From positions 1-64,000 of the forward strand of contig JANLFN010000001.1 in assembly GCA_024655885.1 (NCBI GenBank): a stretch of DNA of 64,000 nucleotides, in the 5' to 3' direction. The notes beneath the pieces are model-generated. The model made no database searches. It was given only the letters and a program-made list of their open reading frames with translations, and was not told the DNA's origin. Positions 42,323 through 50,083 of this stretch are shown one piece after another. Both the position numbers and the translations under genes were made by a program. How positions within the stretch are numbered: the stretch's first letter is position 1; every line of letters begins with the position of its first letter. This DNA comes from Eubacteriales bacterium (GTDB taxonomy: Bacteria > Bacillota > Clostridia > Acetivibrionales > JANLFN01).

Positions 42323-42871
42323 ATGAATTTGGTATTTAGAGTTTTACTGGCCGTTTATGCGTTTTTTCTCACGGTTTTATCCCTTTTCGCAATGGTGGTG
42401 ACATTAAAACCCCAGCTGTTCGACCGGTTTACCAGTTATATATCTTATTACCTGTTGCAGGGGCTTGGCACAATCATTGCTACTTTTTTGGTTGAGTTCA
42501 TATTTTTTGCCCTCAGCCTGCTGTTCCTTTTTTCCGGATTTAAAAACGACAAGGATAAAAAATTCATCAGCAAACATACTAATATTGGAGAAATAAAAAT
42601 ATCATTAAATTCTATAGAGAATATTGCGTTGACTGCCTCAAAAAGGTTGAACGGGGTCAGAGAAACTAAAGCCTATGTCAATAAGCTTGCGGAAGGAATC
42701 TCTATACTTGTAAAGATTGTTGTCCTGCCGGATATTAATATACCCGTACTTTCAGAAGACATACAGCAAAAAGTAAAAAAAGCGGTTGAAGAAAGCTCCG
42801 GAATACAGGTCAATGAGGTGAGTGTGGTGGTTGAGAACCTATATGCCGGATATAAATCAAGGGTAGAGTAA
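42323..42871 (+). CDS. amaP: Alkaline shock response membrane anchor AmaP
   Basis: A 182-residue protein with two N-terminal membrane helices (about 5-28 and 50-72) and a soluble Asp23-like tail (NTNIGEIKISLNSIENIA, then IQQKVKKAVEESSGIQVNEV). AmaP anchors Asp23 to the membrane in staphylococci. ATG 42323 follows AGAGGTGA. The next gene (DUF2273) belongs to the same conserved set. Confidence 0.88.
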   Translation: MNLVFRVLLAVYAFFLTVLSLFAMVVTLKPQLFDRFTSYISYYLLQGLGTIIATFLVEFIFFALSLLFLFSGFKNDKDKKFISKHTNIGEIKISLNSIENIALTASKRLNGVRETKAYVNKLAEGISILVKIVVLPDINIPVLSEDIQQKVKKAVEESSGIQVNEVSVVVENLYAGYKSRVE

Positions 42872-42886
42872 ACGGGGGTAACTGGA

Positions 42887-43117
42887 ATGGATAAAGAAAA
42901 AATCCTTAGTTTTTATGATTCCCACCGCGGGGGTATCAATGGGGCGGCTATCGGCCTGGCAATTGCAGTTGCCATATTGATTTTAGGATTTTTCAGGGCC
43001 CTCTTTGTTGCATTATGCGTAGGAATAGGATATCATATAGGAAAGAAATTGTATGAAGACAAGAATTATTTAAAAAATTTACTTGACAGGATACTGCCGC
43101 CTGGAACATACAGGTAA
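42887..43117 (+). CDS. DUF2273 small membrane protein
   Basis: A 76-residue protein with two adjoining hydrophobic segments (GGINGAAIGLAIAVAILILGFF and ALFVALCVGIGYHIG) and a basic tail. DUF2273 genes accompany asp23 and amaP in many Firmicutes. It starts 15 nt after amaP with GGGGGTAACTGG upstream. The role is unknown but probably tied to the Asp23 membrane complex. Confidence 0.85.
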   Translation: MDKEKILSFYDSHRGGINGAAIGLAIAVAILILGFFRALFVALCVGIGYHIGKKLYEDKNYLKNLLDRILPPGTYR

Positions 43118-43214
43118 CATACGGATTTGCTTTATCGTTTGAGGTTTAAAGTTTCCTGATGGAGCAGACGTTAAACGTTCAATGTCAAACAGGTTTACTA
43201 GGAGGAATGTTTTA

Positions 43215-43631
43215 ATGGGAAGGAGAGCGTCCAGAGAGATTGCAATGAAGCTCTTATACCAGTTGGAGCTGCAGAAGGAAGACAGGGAAGAACAGTTAAG
43301 GTATGCGCTGGAGGAAAACGCTTTAACGGATAGCGATAAAAACTATATCCTTGATGTAGTCGATGGAGTGCATAAGAACCTTGAGGCCATCGACAAAATC
43401 ATTGAAACCTATTCCAAAGGATGGAAGATCAATAGAATCTCAAAGGTGGATCTTTCCATTTTAAGACTAAGCATTTATGAGATGAATTACAGGAACGATA
43501 TTCCTTTTAATGTTTCCATCAATGAGGCGGTTGAACTGGCAAAACGCTACAGCAGTGACGATGCCGGGTCCTTTGTCAACGGAATACTGGGAAAAGTAGC
43601 CAAAGTGAAGGCCATACCCACGGACAGTTGA
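43215..43631 (+). CDS. nusB: Transcription antitermination protein NusB
   Basis: A 138-residue helical RNA-binding protein that joins S10 in rRNA antitermination. It starts MGRRASREIAMKLLYQLE, the typical N terminus, and has NDIPFNVSINEAVELAKRYSSDDAGSFVNGILGKV at the C terminus. ATG 43215 follows GGAGGAA; a frame from 43182 is longer than the family. A terminator-like hairpin follows at 43686. Confidence 0.95.
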   Translation: MGRRASREIAMKLLYQLELQKEDREEQLRYALEENALTDSDKNYILDVVDGVHKNLEAIDKIIETYSKGWKINRISKVDLSILRLSIYEMNYRNDIPFNVSINEAVELAKRYSSDDAGSFVNGILGKVAKVKAIPTDS

Positions 43632-43685
43632 CTGAATGGGACTGGTCCTGCCGGATTTGCAGAAAAAATGGTAACCAATTCTTTG

Positions 43686-43715
43686 CCGGTAAGTTAACAA
43701 AACATACCGGTTTTT
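43686..43715 (+). terminator. Probable terminator after nusB
   Basis: CCGGTA (43686-43691) and TACCGG (43705-43710) form a 6-bp stem with a 13-nt loop, then TTTTTA. The stem is short, so read-through into xseA is likely. Confidence 0.5.
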
Positions 43716-43766
43716 AGTTGCATTTAAAGGGAACCTCAAGTGGGGGGCAAGGCGAAGGGTGAATTT

Positions 43767-44990
43767 ATGCAGTACGTATTAACGGTTTCTCAAATAAATA
43801 AGTATTTGAAAGAGTTGATTTCCAAGGACCTGGTTCTTTCCAACCTCTGGGTTAAGGGTGAAATCTCCAATTACAAGGTCCATTATTCCGGACATATATA
43901 TTTCACAATAAAAGATGAGGGCGGAATTTTAAGATGCGTCATGTTTAAATCCCATGCCTCCGGCTTGAGATTTGTGCCTGAAAACGGAACAAAGGTTACT
44001 ATTAAAGGGTATGTTTCAGTATTTGAACGAGACGGCCAGTACCAGCTCTATGTAGAAGAAATGCAGCCTGAGGGCGTAGGCGGCCTTCACCTTGCCTTTG
44101 AACAGCTTAAAAGAAAGCTTAAGGAGGAAGGCCTGTTTGACAGGGAGCATAAAAAGAAGATCCCTTTTTTGCCGAGGAGCATTGGCGTTGTGACATCTCC
44201 CACCGGTGCCGTTATAAGGGATATTATCCACGTGACGGGCAGAAGGTTCGGGAAGATAGGCATAAAGGTATTTGCCGTTGCGGTGCAAGGGGAGCAGGCC
44301 CCCCTTCAAATTGCCAGAGCCATTCAAAAACTGAATGAAGCAAACTGCGTCGATGTCATCATTGTGGCCAGAGGCGGTGGGTCTTTGGAGGAATTGTGGG
44401 CGTTCAACGAGGAAGTTGTCGCCAGAAGCATCTATGAATCCAGAATACCTGTAATTTCTGCCGTGGGACATGAGACGGATTTTACAATCGCCGATTTTGT
44501 GGCGGATGTAAGGGCACCTACCCCGTCAGCCGCAGCAGAACTGGCGGTGCCGGACAAAGCGGCCCTTGTAAGCAGGATATCCGATTTACATACAAGACTT
44601 CGAAATTCGGTGATGAAAAACCTGGATTTGAAACGGGAAAAGTACAGGCAGCTTGCGGACAGCACTGTTTTTAAGCAGCCTTATAACAGGCTGTACCAGG
44701 AGAGGATGCGGGTGGACGTTTTCAGCAAGTACCTGTTTAAGGAGATCAGAATAAAGCATGAAAGATCAGGCTCACGCCTGTCCTTCCTGGCAGGCAAGCT
44801 TAACGCCTTGAGTCCCCTGGCTATCCTCTCCAGGGGATACAGTGTGGCCAGGGAGAAAGAAAAGGGAAGTCTTGTAAAATCCATCCGGGCTGTGAAACCG
44901 GGAGATATACTTGAAATTACCGTACAGGACGGCAGGATCGACTGCCTTGTACAGCAAACAGGAGAGAGGGAGTTCAATGAAGGAGAATGA
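43767..44990 (+). CDS. xseA: Exodeoxyribonuclease VII large subunit
   Basis: A 407-residue catalytic subunit of the single-strand DNA exonuclease. N-terminal OB fold (about 1-95), then the catalytic domain with VTSPTGAVIRDI, VARGGGSLEELWAFNEE and AVGHETDFTIADFVADVRAPTPSAAAE, and a long coiled coil (about 270-340). I prefer ATG 43767 after AAGGGTGAA; GTG 43740 would add nine odd residues. It overlaps the start of xseB by 14 nt. Confidence 0.95.
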   Translation: MQYVLTVSQINKYLKELISKDLVLSNLWVKGEISNYKVHYSGHIYFTIKDEGGILRCVMFKSHASGLRFVPENGTKVTIKGYVSVFERDGQYQLYVEEMQPEGVGGLHLAFEQLKRKLKEEGLFDREHKKKIPFLPRSIGVVTSPTGAVIRDIIHVTGRRFGKIGIKVFAVAVQGEQAPLQIARAIQKLNEANCVDVIIVARGGGSLEELWAFNEEVVARSIYESRIPVISAVGHETDFTIADFVADVRAPTPSAAAELAVPDKAALVSRISDLHTRLRNSVMKNLDLKREKYRQLADSTVFKQPYNRLYQERMRVDVFSKYLFKEIRIKHERSGSRLSFLAGKLNALSPLAILSRGYSVAREKEKGSLVKSIRAVKPGDILEITVQDGRIDCLVQQTGEREFNEGE

Positions 44991-45222
44991 GAAGACCTTT
45001 GAAGAGGCCATAAGTGAACTGGAAGAAGTGGTAAAAAAGCTTGAAAATGGAGATTTGCCGCTGGATGAATCCATTGAGTTATTTCAAAAAGGTTTGGAAC
45101 TGTCCAGGTGCTGCAGTAAAAAACTGGATGAAGTGGAGAAGAAGATCAGCCGGCTTATTGAAAGTGAGGACGGGGATATTATAGAAACGGCATTTGACCC
45201 GGCCGGAGCAGCGGAGGATTAA
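44977..45222 (+). CDS. xseB: Exodeoxyribonuclease VII small subunit
   Basis: An 81-residue helical subunit that binds the XseA coiled coil. FEEAISELEEVVKKLENGDLPLDESIELFQKGLEL is the family signature. It overlaps the last codons of xseA, which implies translational coupling. A longer frame from 44911 is not needed. Confidence 0.95.
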   Translation: MKENEKTFEEAISELEEVVKKLENGDLPLDESIELFQKGLELSRCCSKKLDEVEKKISRLIESEDGDIIETAFDPAGAAED

Positions 45223-45223
45223 A

Positions 45224-46114
45224 ATGGACTTCAAAAGCAGATATGGAGAATGGCTGAACCTGATAAATCAATCCCTTGAGGCATACGTGCAGGAAAAAAA
45301 TACTCCCGAAAAAAGCATATACCGCTCCATGAGATACAGCCTCCTGGCAGGGGGGAAAAGACTGAGGCCCGTCTTGGCCCTTGCGGTCTGCGAGCTGCTG
45401 AACGGCGACATGAGAGAAGTTATTCCTTTTGCCTGCGCATTGGAAATGATTCACACCTATTCCTTAATCCACGATGATCTTCCCGCCATGGACAACGATG
45501 ATTACAGGAGGGGAAGGCTCACAAACCATAAGGTTTTCGGCGAAGCCCAGGCCATACTGGCAGGGGATGCTCTCCTCAATTATGCTTTTGAACTGATGCT
45601 GTCCCATGCTTTGTCGGAGGCAGGCAGTACATATAAAAAAACAAAAGCGGCATTAGTTATTGCAAGCGCTTCCGGAGCAGGAGGCATGATCGGCGGACAG
45701 GTTATGGACATTGAATGGGAAGGAAAAAGGATTGAGGCGGAAGCCCTGGAGCATATGCACAAGTGCAAGACCGGAGCACTGATTAAGGCGGCGGTTGTTT
45801 CGTCCGCTATTTTATGCAATGCCGGAGAGAAAGAACTGGAAGTTCTTGAAAAATATGCTGAAAAGCTGGGACTTGCTTTTCAGATAAAAGATGATATTCT
45901 AGATATTGAAGGCAGTGCCGCCGTTATGGGCAAGGAAGCGGGGAGCGACGCCAGGAAAAACAAGTCGACGTACGTAACGGTTTATGGAATTTCACAAGCC
46001 GGGCATTTATTGGACCGTACAATAGAAAGCGCATTATCCGATGTAATTTATTTTGGAGAAAAGGCATATTTTTTGAAAGGGTTAGCCGAATACGTAGCAG
46101 CAAGAGAAAATTAG
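45224..46114 (+). CDS. ispA: Polyprenyl (farnesyl) diphosphate synthase
   Basis: A 296-residue isoprenoid chain-elongation enzyme. The first Asp-rich motif is DDLPAMDNDD, with two extra residues between the Asp pairs as in bacterial FPP synthases. The second is DDILD. KRLRPVLALAVCELL is near the N terminus. The product is probably farnesyl diphosphate, used for undecaprenol and other lipids. ATG 45224 follows GGAGGA. With dxs (48151) it frames the OLE RNA. Confidence 0.94.
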   Translation: MDFKSRYGEWLNLINQSLEAYVQEKNTPEKSIYRSMRYSLLAGGKRLRPVLALAVCELLNGDMREVIPFACALEMIHTYSLIHDDLPAMDNDDYRRGRLTNHKVFGEAQAILAGDALLNYAFELMLSHALSEAGSTYKKTKAALVIASASGAGGMIGGQVMDIEWEGKRIEAEALEHMHKCKTGALIKAAVVSSAILCNAGEKELEVLEKYAEKLGLAFQIKDDILDIEGSAAVMGKEAGSDARKNKSTYVTVYGISQAGHLLDRTIESALSDVIYFGEKAYFLKGLAEYVAAREN

Positions 46115-46124
46115 GGGGTTTGTT

Positions 46125-46568
46125 TTGTTGGGCTTTTTAAATGATATGTTACTCAATAAAACCGTGGTTGTGCCTGCTCTGTCGTTTTTAATCGCACAGA
46201 CACTGAAGGTTTTGACAGTGATTGCTTTTCAGAAAAAATTCGACTTCAGGAGGTTTATCGGTTCAGGAGGAATGCCAAGTTCCCACTCGGCTTTTATTGT
46301 TTCCCTTGCTACGGTGGTAGGAAAGACTTACGGCTTGAAATCAGGACTTTTCGGAGTCTCCATGGCGGTAGCCATTATAGTGATGTATGATGCGGCCGGG
46401 GTTAGAAGAGCGGCCGGAAAGCAGGCCAAGGTATTGAATAAGCTTATTTGTTCCATGGATGATAAAACCCGGTTTGATGAAAATTTAAAGGAATTGATCG
46501 GCCACACACCTTTTGAAGTACTGATAGGGGCTATTCTTGGAGTTGCGGTAGGGCTGCTGTTCAGCTGA
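46125..46568 (+). CDS. Divergent PAP2/DUF212 (YuiD-type) membrane protein
   Basis: A 147-residue membrane protein with about four hydrophobic segments. The phosphatase-like motif GSGGMPSSHSAFIVSLATVVG (near 46-66) and YDAAGVRRAAGKQA are diagnostic of the DUF212/YuiD group, which is distantly related to acid phosphatases of the PAP2 type. The usual first PAP2 Lys-Arg motif is absent, so activity is uncertain. TTG 46125 lies 10 nt after ispA and about 200 nt before the OLE RNA; it may act on isoprenoid phosphates. Confidence 0.85.
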   Translation: MLGFLNDMLLNKTVVVPALSFLIAQTLKVLTVIAFQKKFDFRRFIGSGGMPSSHSAFIVSLATVVGKTYGLKSGLFGVSMAVAIIVMYDAAGVRRAAGKQAKVLNKLICSMDDKTRFDENLKELIGHTPFEVLIGAILGVAVGLLFS

Positions 46569-46712
46569 AAGGAGACCGGAGGGGAATTCAAAAACTCGGC
46601 GGTAAGTTGTGTGATAAGGTATACACAATGAATATAAGGAAGAATAAGTGTTCTTGTACGATATAAAACTATAATCCAGTTCTTTTGGGTTGAATTTAAC
46701 CTATAGCCGCAG

Positions 46713-46741
46713 TTTATGGAAATACTTTTATATGCTATAAT
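46713..46741 (+). promoter_or_regulatory. Candidate promoter for the OLE RNA
   Basis: TATAAT at 46736-46741 is good; TTTATG at 46713-46718, 17 nt upstream, is a poor -35. Transcription would start near 46748, about 20 nt before the structured region. Confidence 0.4.
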
Positions 46742-46770
46742 TATTTAACGAATTCAATAACGTATATAAC

Positions 46771-47402
46771 CGGGGTGGTACAGTATTCTAGTCAGGACTC
46801 CCGATTCTGAAGACGGGCCTAAAAATCCGTTTAAGGGCACAACGATGAAGTTCCTTGTGCCGGCTTGCTACGCCCAGTGGTGGGCTGGTGCTGGGAGTTA
46901 AGGTTTAGGGGCGATCTGCAATGGCATGCAGGCGTTGACCCCTCTACCGTGGAGACCCTTCCTTGTGGAAGAAAAGCCGGCGGTAAAACGCAGGAAAAAC
47001 CGGGAGATAAAAAGCCCGGGAAGAGTCCCGCGTTGCATGCCGACACATCTCGACTACGAGAAGGGATTAAACCTGTTACGCGGTACCGCAAGATGCTGTG
47101 GACAGAGTAGCCTGCCTTGAGTGAAATGGGTGGATAGCGGATCAGATGTATGGGTATTTGGCCAATATACATACATTATTGCTGCTTGAAACCTCTTTTG
47201 CAAAAGAGGCTAGGAATCGGCCAGCCTGTTGAGGAAAACTCCTAGACTGTTCTTATTGGAAATATATTGGGGATTACAGTGTGGACTAAGTGGTAATCAG
47301 GCCCCGGCAGTGGTAACACTCCGGCGGAAGATTTAAAGGGAAACCGCTGGTATGGCGACATGTCAGTATTTTCCGGGGAAATCCTGCCTGACCTAAGCCG
47401 CA
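46771..47402 (+). ncRNA. ole: OLE RNA (ornate, large, extremophilic noncoding RNA)
   Basis: A roughly 630-nt GC-rich, hairpin-dense stretch that does not code. It lies between ispA/yuiD and oapA-dxs, the setting known for OLE RNA, and has its usual length of about 600 nt. Visible helices include GGCACAA/TTGTGCC (46836-46842/46855-46861), GCCCA/TGGGC (46872-46876/46881-46885), CTGCA/TGCAG (46916-46920/46927-46931), CTTCC/GGAAG (46958-46962/46967-46971), CCTCTT/AAGAGG (47192-47197/47204-47209) and CTAGGA/TCCTAG (47210-47215/47240-47245). The ends may close through GTCAGG/CCTGAC (46792-46797/47387-47392). OLE RNA forms a membrane-bound complex with OapA and is linked to ethanol, cold and Mg2+ tolerance in Bacillus halodurans. 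Exact ends are estimates; no terminator follows, so it may be processed from a longer transcript. Confidence 0.88.
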
Positions 47403-47452
47403 AAATTTACTCAATGTGTTGCCACCCGGTTTTATTTATAAGGTGAATTTTA

Positions 47453-47479
47453 ATACTCGACGGCATTTTAGCCGGGTAT
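47453..47479 (+). promoter_or_regulatory. Hairpin just upstream of oapA ribosome binding site
   Basis: ATACT (47453-47457) with GGTAT (47475-47479) and CGGC (47461-47464) with GCCG (47471-47474) form a bulged stem with a 6-nt loop. It ends 9 nt before the GGAGG of oapA. There is no T run. It may affect OapA translation or mark the RNA 3 prime processing site. Confidence 0.4.
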
Positions 47480-47503
47480 AATTAAAATGGAGGTTTCAAC
47501 AGC

Positions 47504-48133
47504 TTGGGAGCAGACGGTAAACACCCTTATGACGAAAAAAAAGTGAAATTCAGGGTGAATATGCTTGGCTCACAAAAAAATAACACTAAATGGATCATTA
47601 CTATAACTACGGTTTCGTTTTTGCTTTCCGCTTCACTGTCATTTGCCTCGTCCAATGCATTGAAAAATGTCAATAATGTTTTTGCCTTGCTAATCGTGTT
47701 AGTCATCATCTTTATTGGAATAATATTCGATATGGTGGGAATAGCTGTGACTGCAGCCGATGAAGCCCCTTTTCATGCCATGGCGTCCAGAAAGATGTAT
47801 GGAGCAAAACAGGCCATCAAGCTCATCAGAAACGCAAACAAGGTGTCCAGTTTTTGCAACGATGTGGTTGGCGACATCGCAGGAGTCATCAGCGGTACGG
47901 CGAGTGCCATTATAATAGTAAAGATTACCGGCAGCAGCAGCGGGGAAATAACCCTGGCCGGGCTGGCTATTACTGCGCTGGTTGCTTCTATTACGGTGGG
48001 TGGAAAAGCCCTGGGAAAGACCATTGCAATACATAACAGCAATTACATAACCTATAGAGTGGGTGTAATGGTAAGTTTTTTTACAGGAAAGATACCCTGG
48101 ATAAGGCTAAAAAGGAATAACAAAAAAATCTGA
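47504..48133 (+). CDS. oapA: OLE-associated membrane protein OapA
   Basis: A 209-residue integral membrane protein with four predicted membrane segments (about 31-50, 58-82, 121-142, 149-172) and basic ends (WIRLKRNNKKI), suited to RNA binding. It contains the DxxxD motif Asp120-Val-Val-Gly-Asp124; as I recall, the matching Asp pair in Bacillus halodurans OapA is where mutations disturb Mg2+ tolerance. The start is TTG 47504, 10 nt after GGAGG (47489-47493); a shorter start at ATG 47561 would also keep the membrane segments. It lies directly after the OLE RNA and 17 nt before dxs. Confidence 0.9.
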   Translation: MGADGKHPYDEKKVKFRVNMLGSQKNNTKWIITITTVSFLLSASLSFASSNALKNVNNVFALLIVLVIIFIGIIFDMVGIAVTAADEAPFHAMASRKMYGAKQAIKLIRNANKVSSFCNDVVGDIAGVISGTASAIIIVKITGSSSGEITLAGLAITALVASITVGGKALGKTIAIHNSNYITYRVGVMVSFFTGKIPWIRLKRNNKKI

Positions 48134-48150
48134 AAGAGGGATGAAACTGA

Positions 48151-50010
48151 GTGAGTAAAATATTAAAGGGAATAAACTCACCAGAAGATATAAAAAAATT
48201 GAATATACCGCAAATTGAAGAACTGTGCGGGGAAATAAGGGAGTTTTTGATAGAAAAGGTGTCAAAAACCGGGGGACATCTTGCATCCAACCTTGGTGTG
48301 GTTGAATTGACCCTGTCGCTGCATACGGTTTTTGACAGTCCGAAGGACAAAATTATCTGGGATGTGGGACACCAGTCCTATGTACATAAGATCATTACAG
48401 GAAGGAAGGACCAGTTCGACTATTTAAGACAGTTGAACGGCATTTCCGGGTTCCCCAAGAGCAAGGAGTGCATCCATGACTGTTTCGATACAGGGCACAG
48501 CAGCACATCCATTTCAGCTGCACTGGGGCTTGCCCGTGCCAGGGACATTAAGAAAGAAAAATTTTATGTGGTCGCGGTCATAGGGGACGGAGCCCTTACG
48601 GGAGGAATGGCCTTTGAGGCGTTGAATGATGCTGGAAGGTCAAACAACAGCCTCATTGTCGTACTTAACGACAATGAAATGTCCATTTCAAAGAATGTGG
48701 GGGGACTGTCCAAGTATTTAAGCAGAATAAGAACCCAGCCTTTTTACTACAAGGTGAAGGAAGACCTGGATGCTATACTCAATAAAATACCGGCGCTGGG
48801 AAAAACCACGGTAAAAGTGTTAGGCAGGGCAAAAGACATCATAAAATACATTGTCATGCCCAACATATTGTTTGAAGAGCTGGGCTTTAAATACCTGGGC
48901 CCCATAGACGGCCATAATGTGGAAGAATTGAACAACGTTTTTGAAAGGGCAAAGACGTTAAAAGGTCCTGTGCTGGTTCATGTCTGCACTCAAAAGGGAA
49001 AAGGATACCCCTATGCGGAAAAAAGCCCTCACAAATTCCACGGAATTTCGCCCTTTGAGGTGGAAACAGGAGAAATAAAAGAAGATAACGGCCCGGTGTT
49101 TTCCGACCTTTTCGGCAAGACAATGGTGGAGATCGCCGAACAGGACAGCTCTGTAGTCGCTGTGACGGCTGCGATGCCTCACGGGACAGGACTGGCGCCT
49201 TTTTCAAAAAGATTCGCAGACAGGTTTTATGATGTGGGTATCGCGGAGCAGCACGCCGTCACTTTTTCGGCGGGCCTGGCCAAAGGAGGACTTAAACCGG
49301 TATTTGCGGTTTATTCCTCTTTCCTGCAAAGGGCATATGACCAGATCATACACGATGTGGCGCTGCAAAACCTGCATGTGGTATTTGCAATTGACAGGGC
49401 CGGGATCGTGGGAGAAGACGGTGAAACCCACCAGGGGATCTATGATCTTTCATACCTCAGGCACATACCGAACATGGCGGTCATGAGTCCCTGCGATTAC
49501 AGCGAGTTTGAAGGAATGCTGAAGTTTGCGCTGCAGGAATATGAAAGGCCTGTGGCCCTCCGGTATCCCAGGGGCAAGGGCCCTGAAAAATTGGCTGAAA
49601 CCGCTCCCATAAAGCTTGGAAGAGGTGTTTCTATCAGGGAAGGAAGAGACCTGACAATAGTCGCATTGGGCCTTATGGTGGAAACTGCTTTAAAGGTGGC
49701 CGATATGCTTGCAGAGGTGGGGATCGAGGCGGAGGTGATCAACGCCAGGTTTGTGAAGCCCCTGGATGAAAAGCTGATCATCCAGTCGGCCTTTAAAACC
49801 GGTAAGGTGGTAACCCTGGAGGACAACACGGTGGTTGGGGGTTTTGGAAGCTGCATATTGGAAGCACTGAACAGGAACAACATCCATGCAAAATTGAAAA
49901 TTATCGGGTTCCCGGATGAGTTTATTCCCCATGGCTCAAGAAGTGACCTGATGAAGTTGTTTAAGCTGGACGCGGAATCGATTTTTTCAGAGGTAATGCG
50001 AATACTATAA
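48151..50010 (+). CDS. dxs: 1-deoxy-D-xylulose-5-phosphate synthase
   Basis: A 619-residue thiamine-diphosphate enzyme, first step of the MEP isoprenoid pathway (pyruvate plus glyceraldehyde 3-phosphate). GDGALTGGMAFEALNDAG and NDNEMSIS bind ThDP-Mg; GIAEQHAVTFSAGLA carries the cofactor-activating Glu; GEDGETHQG is typical of DXS. GTG 48151 has GAGGGATGA upstream. It continues the OLE-oapA unit and is followed by tlyA. Confidence 0.96.
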   Translation: MSKILKGINSPEDIKKLNIPQIEELCGEIREFLIEKVSKTGGHLASNLGVVELTLSLHTVFDSPKDKIIWDVGHQSYVHKIITGRKDQFDYLRQLNGISGFPKSKECIHDCFDTGHSSTSISAALGLARARDIKKEKFYVVAVIGDGALTGGMAFEALNDAGRSNNSLIVVLNDNEMSISKNVGGLSKYLSRIRTQPFYYKVKEDLDAILNKIPALGKTTVKVLGRAKDIIKYIVMPNILFEELGFKYLGPIDGHNVEELNNVFERAKTLKGPVLVHVCTQKGKGYPYAEKSPHKFHGISPFEVETGEIKEDNGPVFSDLFGKTMVEIAEQDSSVVAVTAAMPHGTGLAPFSKRFADRFYDVGIAEQHAVTFSAGLAKGGLKPVFAVYSSFLQRAYDQIIHDVALQNLHVVFAIDRAGIVGEDGETHQGIYDLSYLRHIPNMAVMSPCDYSEFEGMLKFALQEYERPVALRYPRGKGPEKLAETAPIKLGRGVSIREGRDLTIVALGLMVETALKVADMLAEVGIEAEVINARFVKPLDEKLIIQSAFKTGKVVTLEDNTVVGGFGSCILEALNRNNIHAKLKIIGFPDEFIPHGSRSDLMKLFKLDAESIFSEVMRIL

Positions 50011-50083
50011 TCGTACTTCACGAGTGACCTGTGGAGCTAAATACCCGGATCAATCAAGCCGGGCCGCAAACGGAGGAGTGGAT

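Noticed and set aside
47060-47100. T-box-like string GCGGTACCGC
   Set aside because: It is a palindrome inside the OLE RNA; there is no T-box stem I, specifier loop or downstream aminoacyl-tRNA or amino acid gene.
46831-47172. Minus-strand open frame of 113 codons, plus a plus-strand frame at 46865-47110, inside the OLE region
   Set aside because: No family resemblance or supported start; the region is a dense set of hairpins in the OLE context, so the frames are by-products.
46771-47402. RNase P RNA or group II intron as alternative identity
   Set aside because: The RNase P conserved cores and an intron domain V with reverse transcriptase ORF are not seen; context and length fit OLE better.
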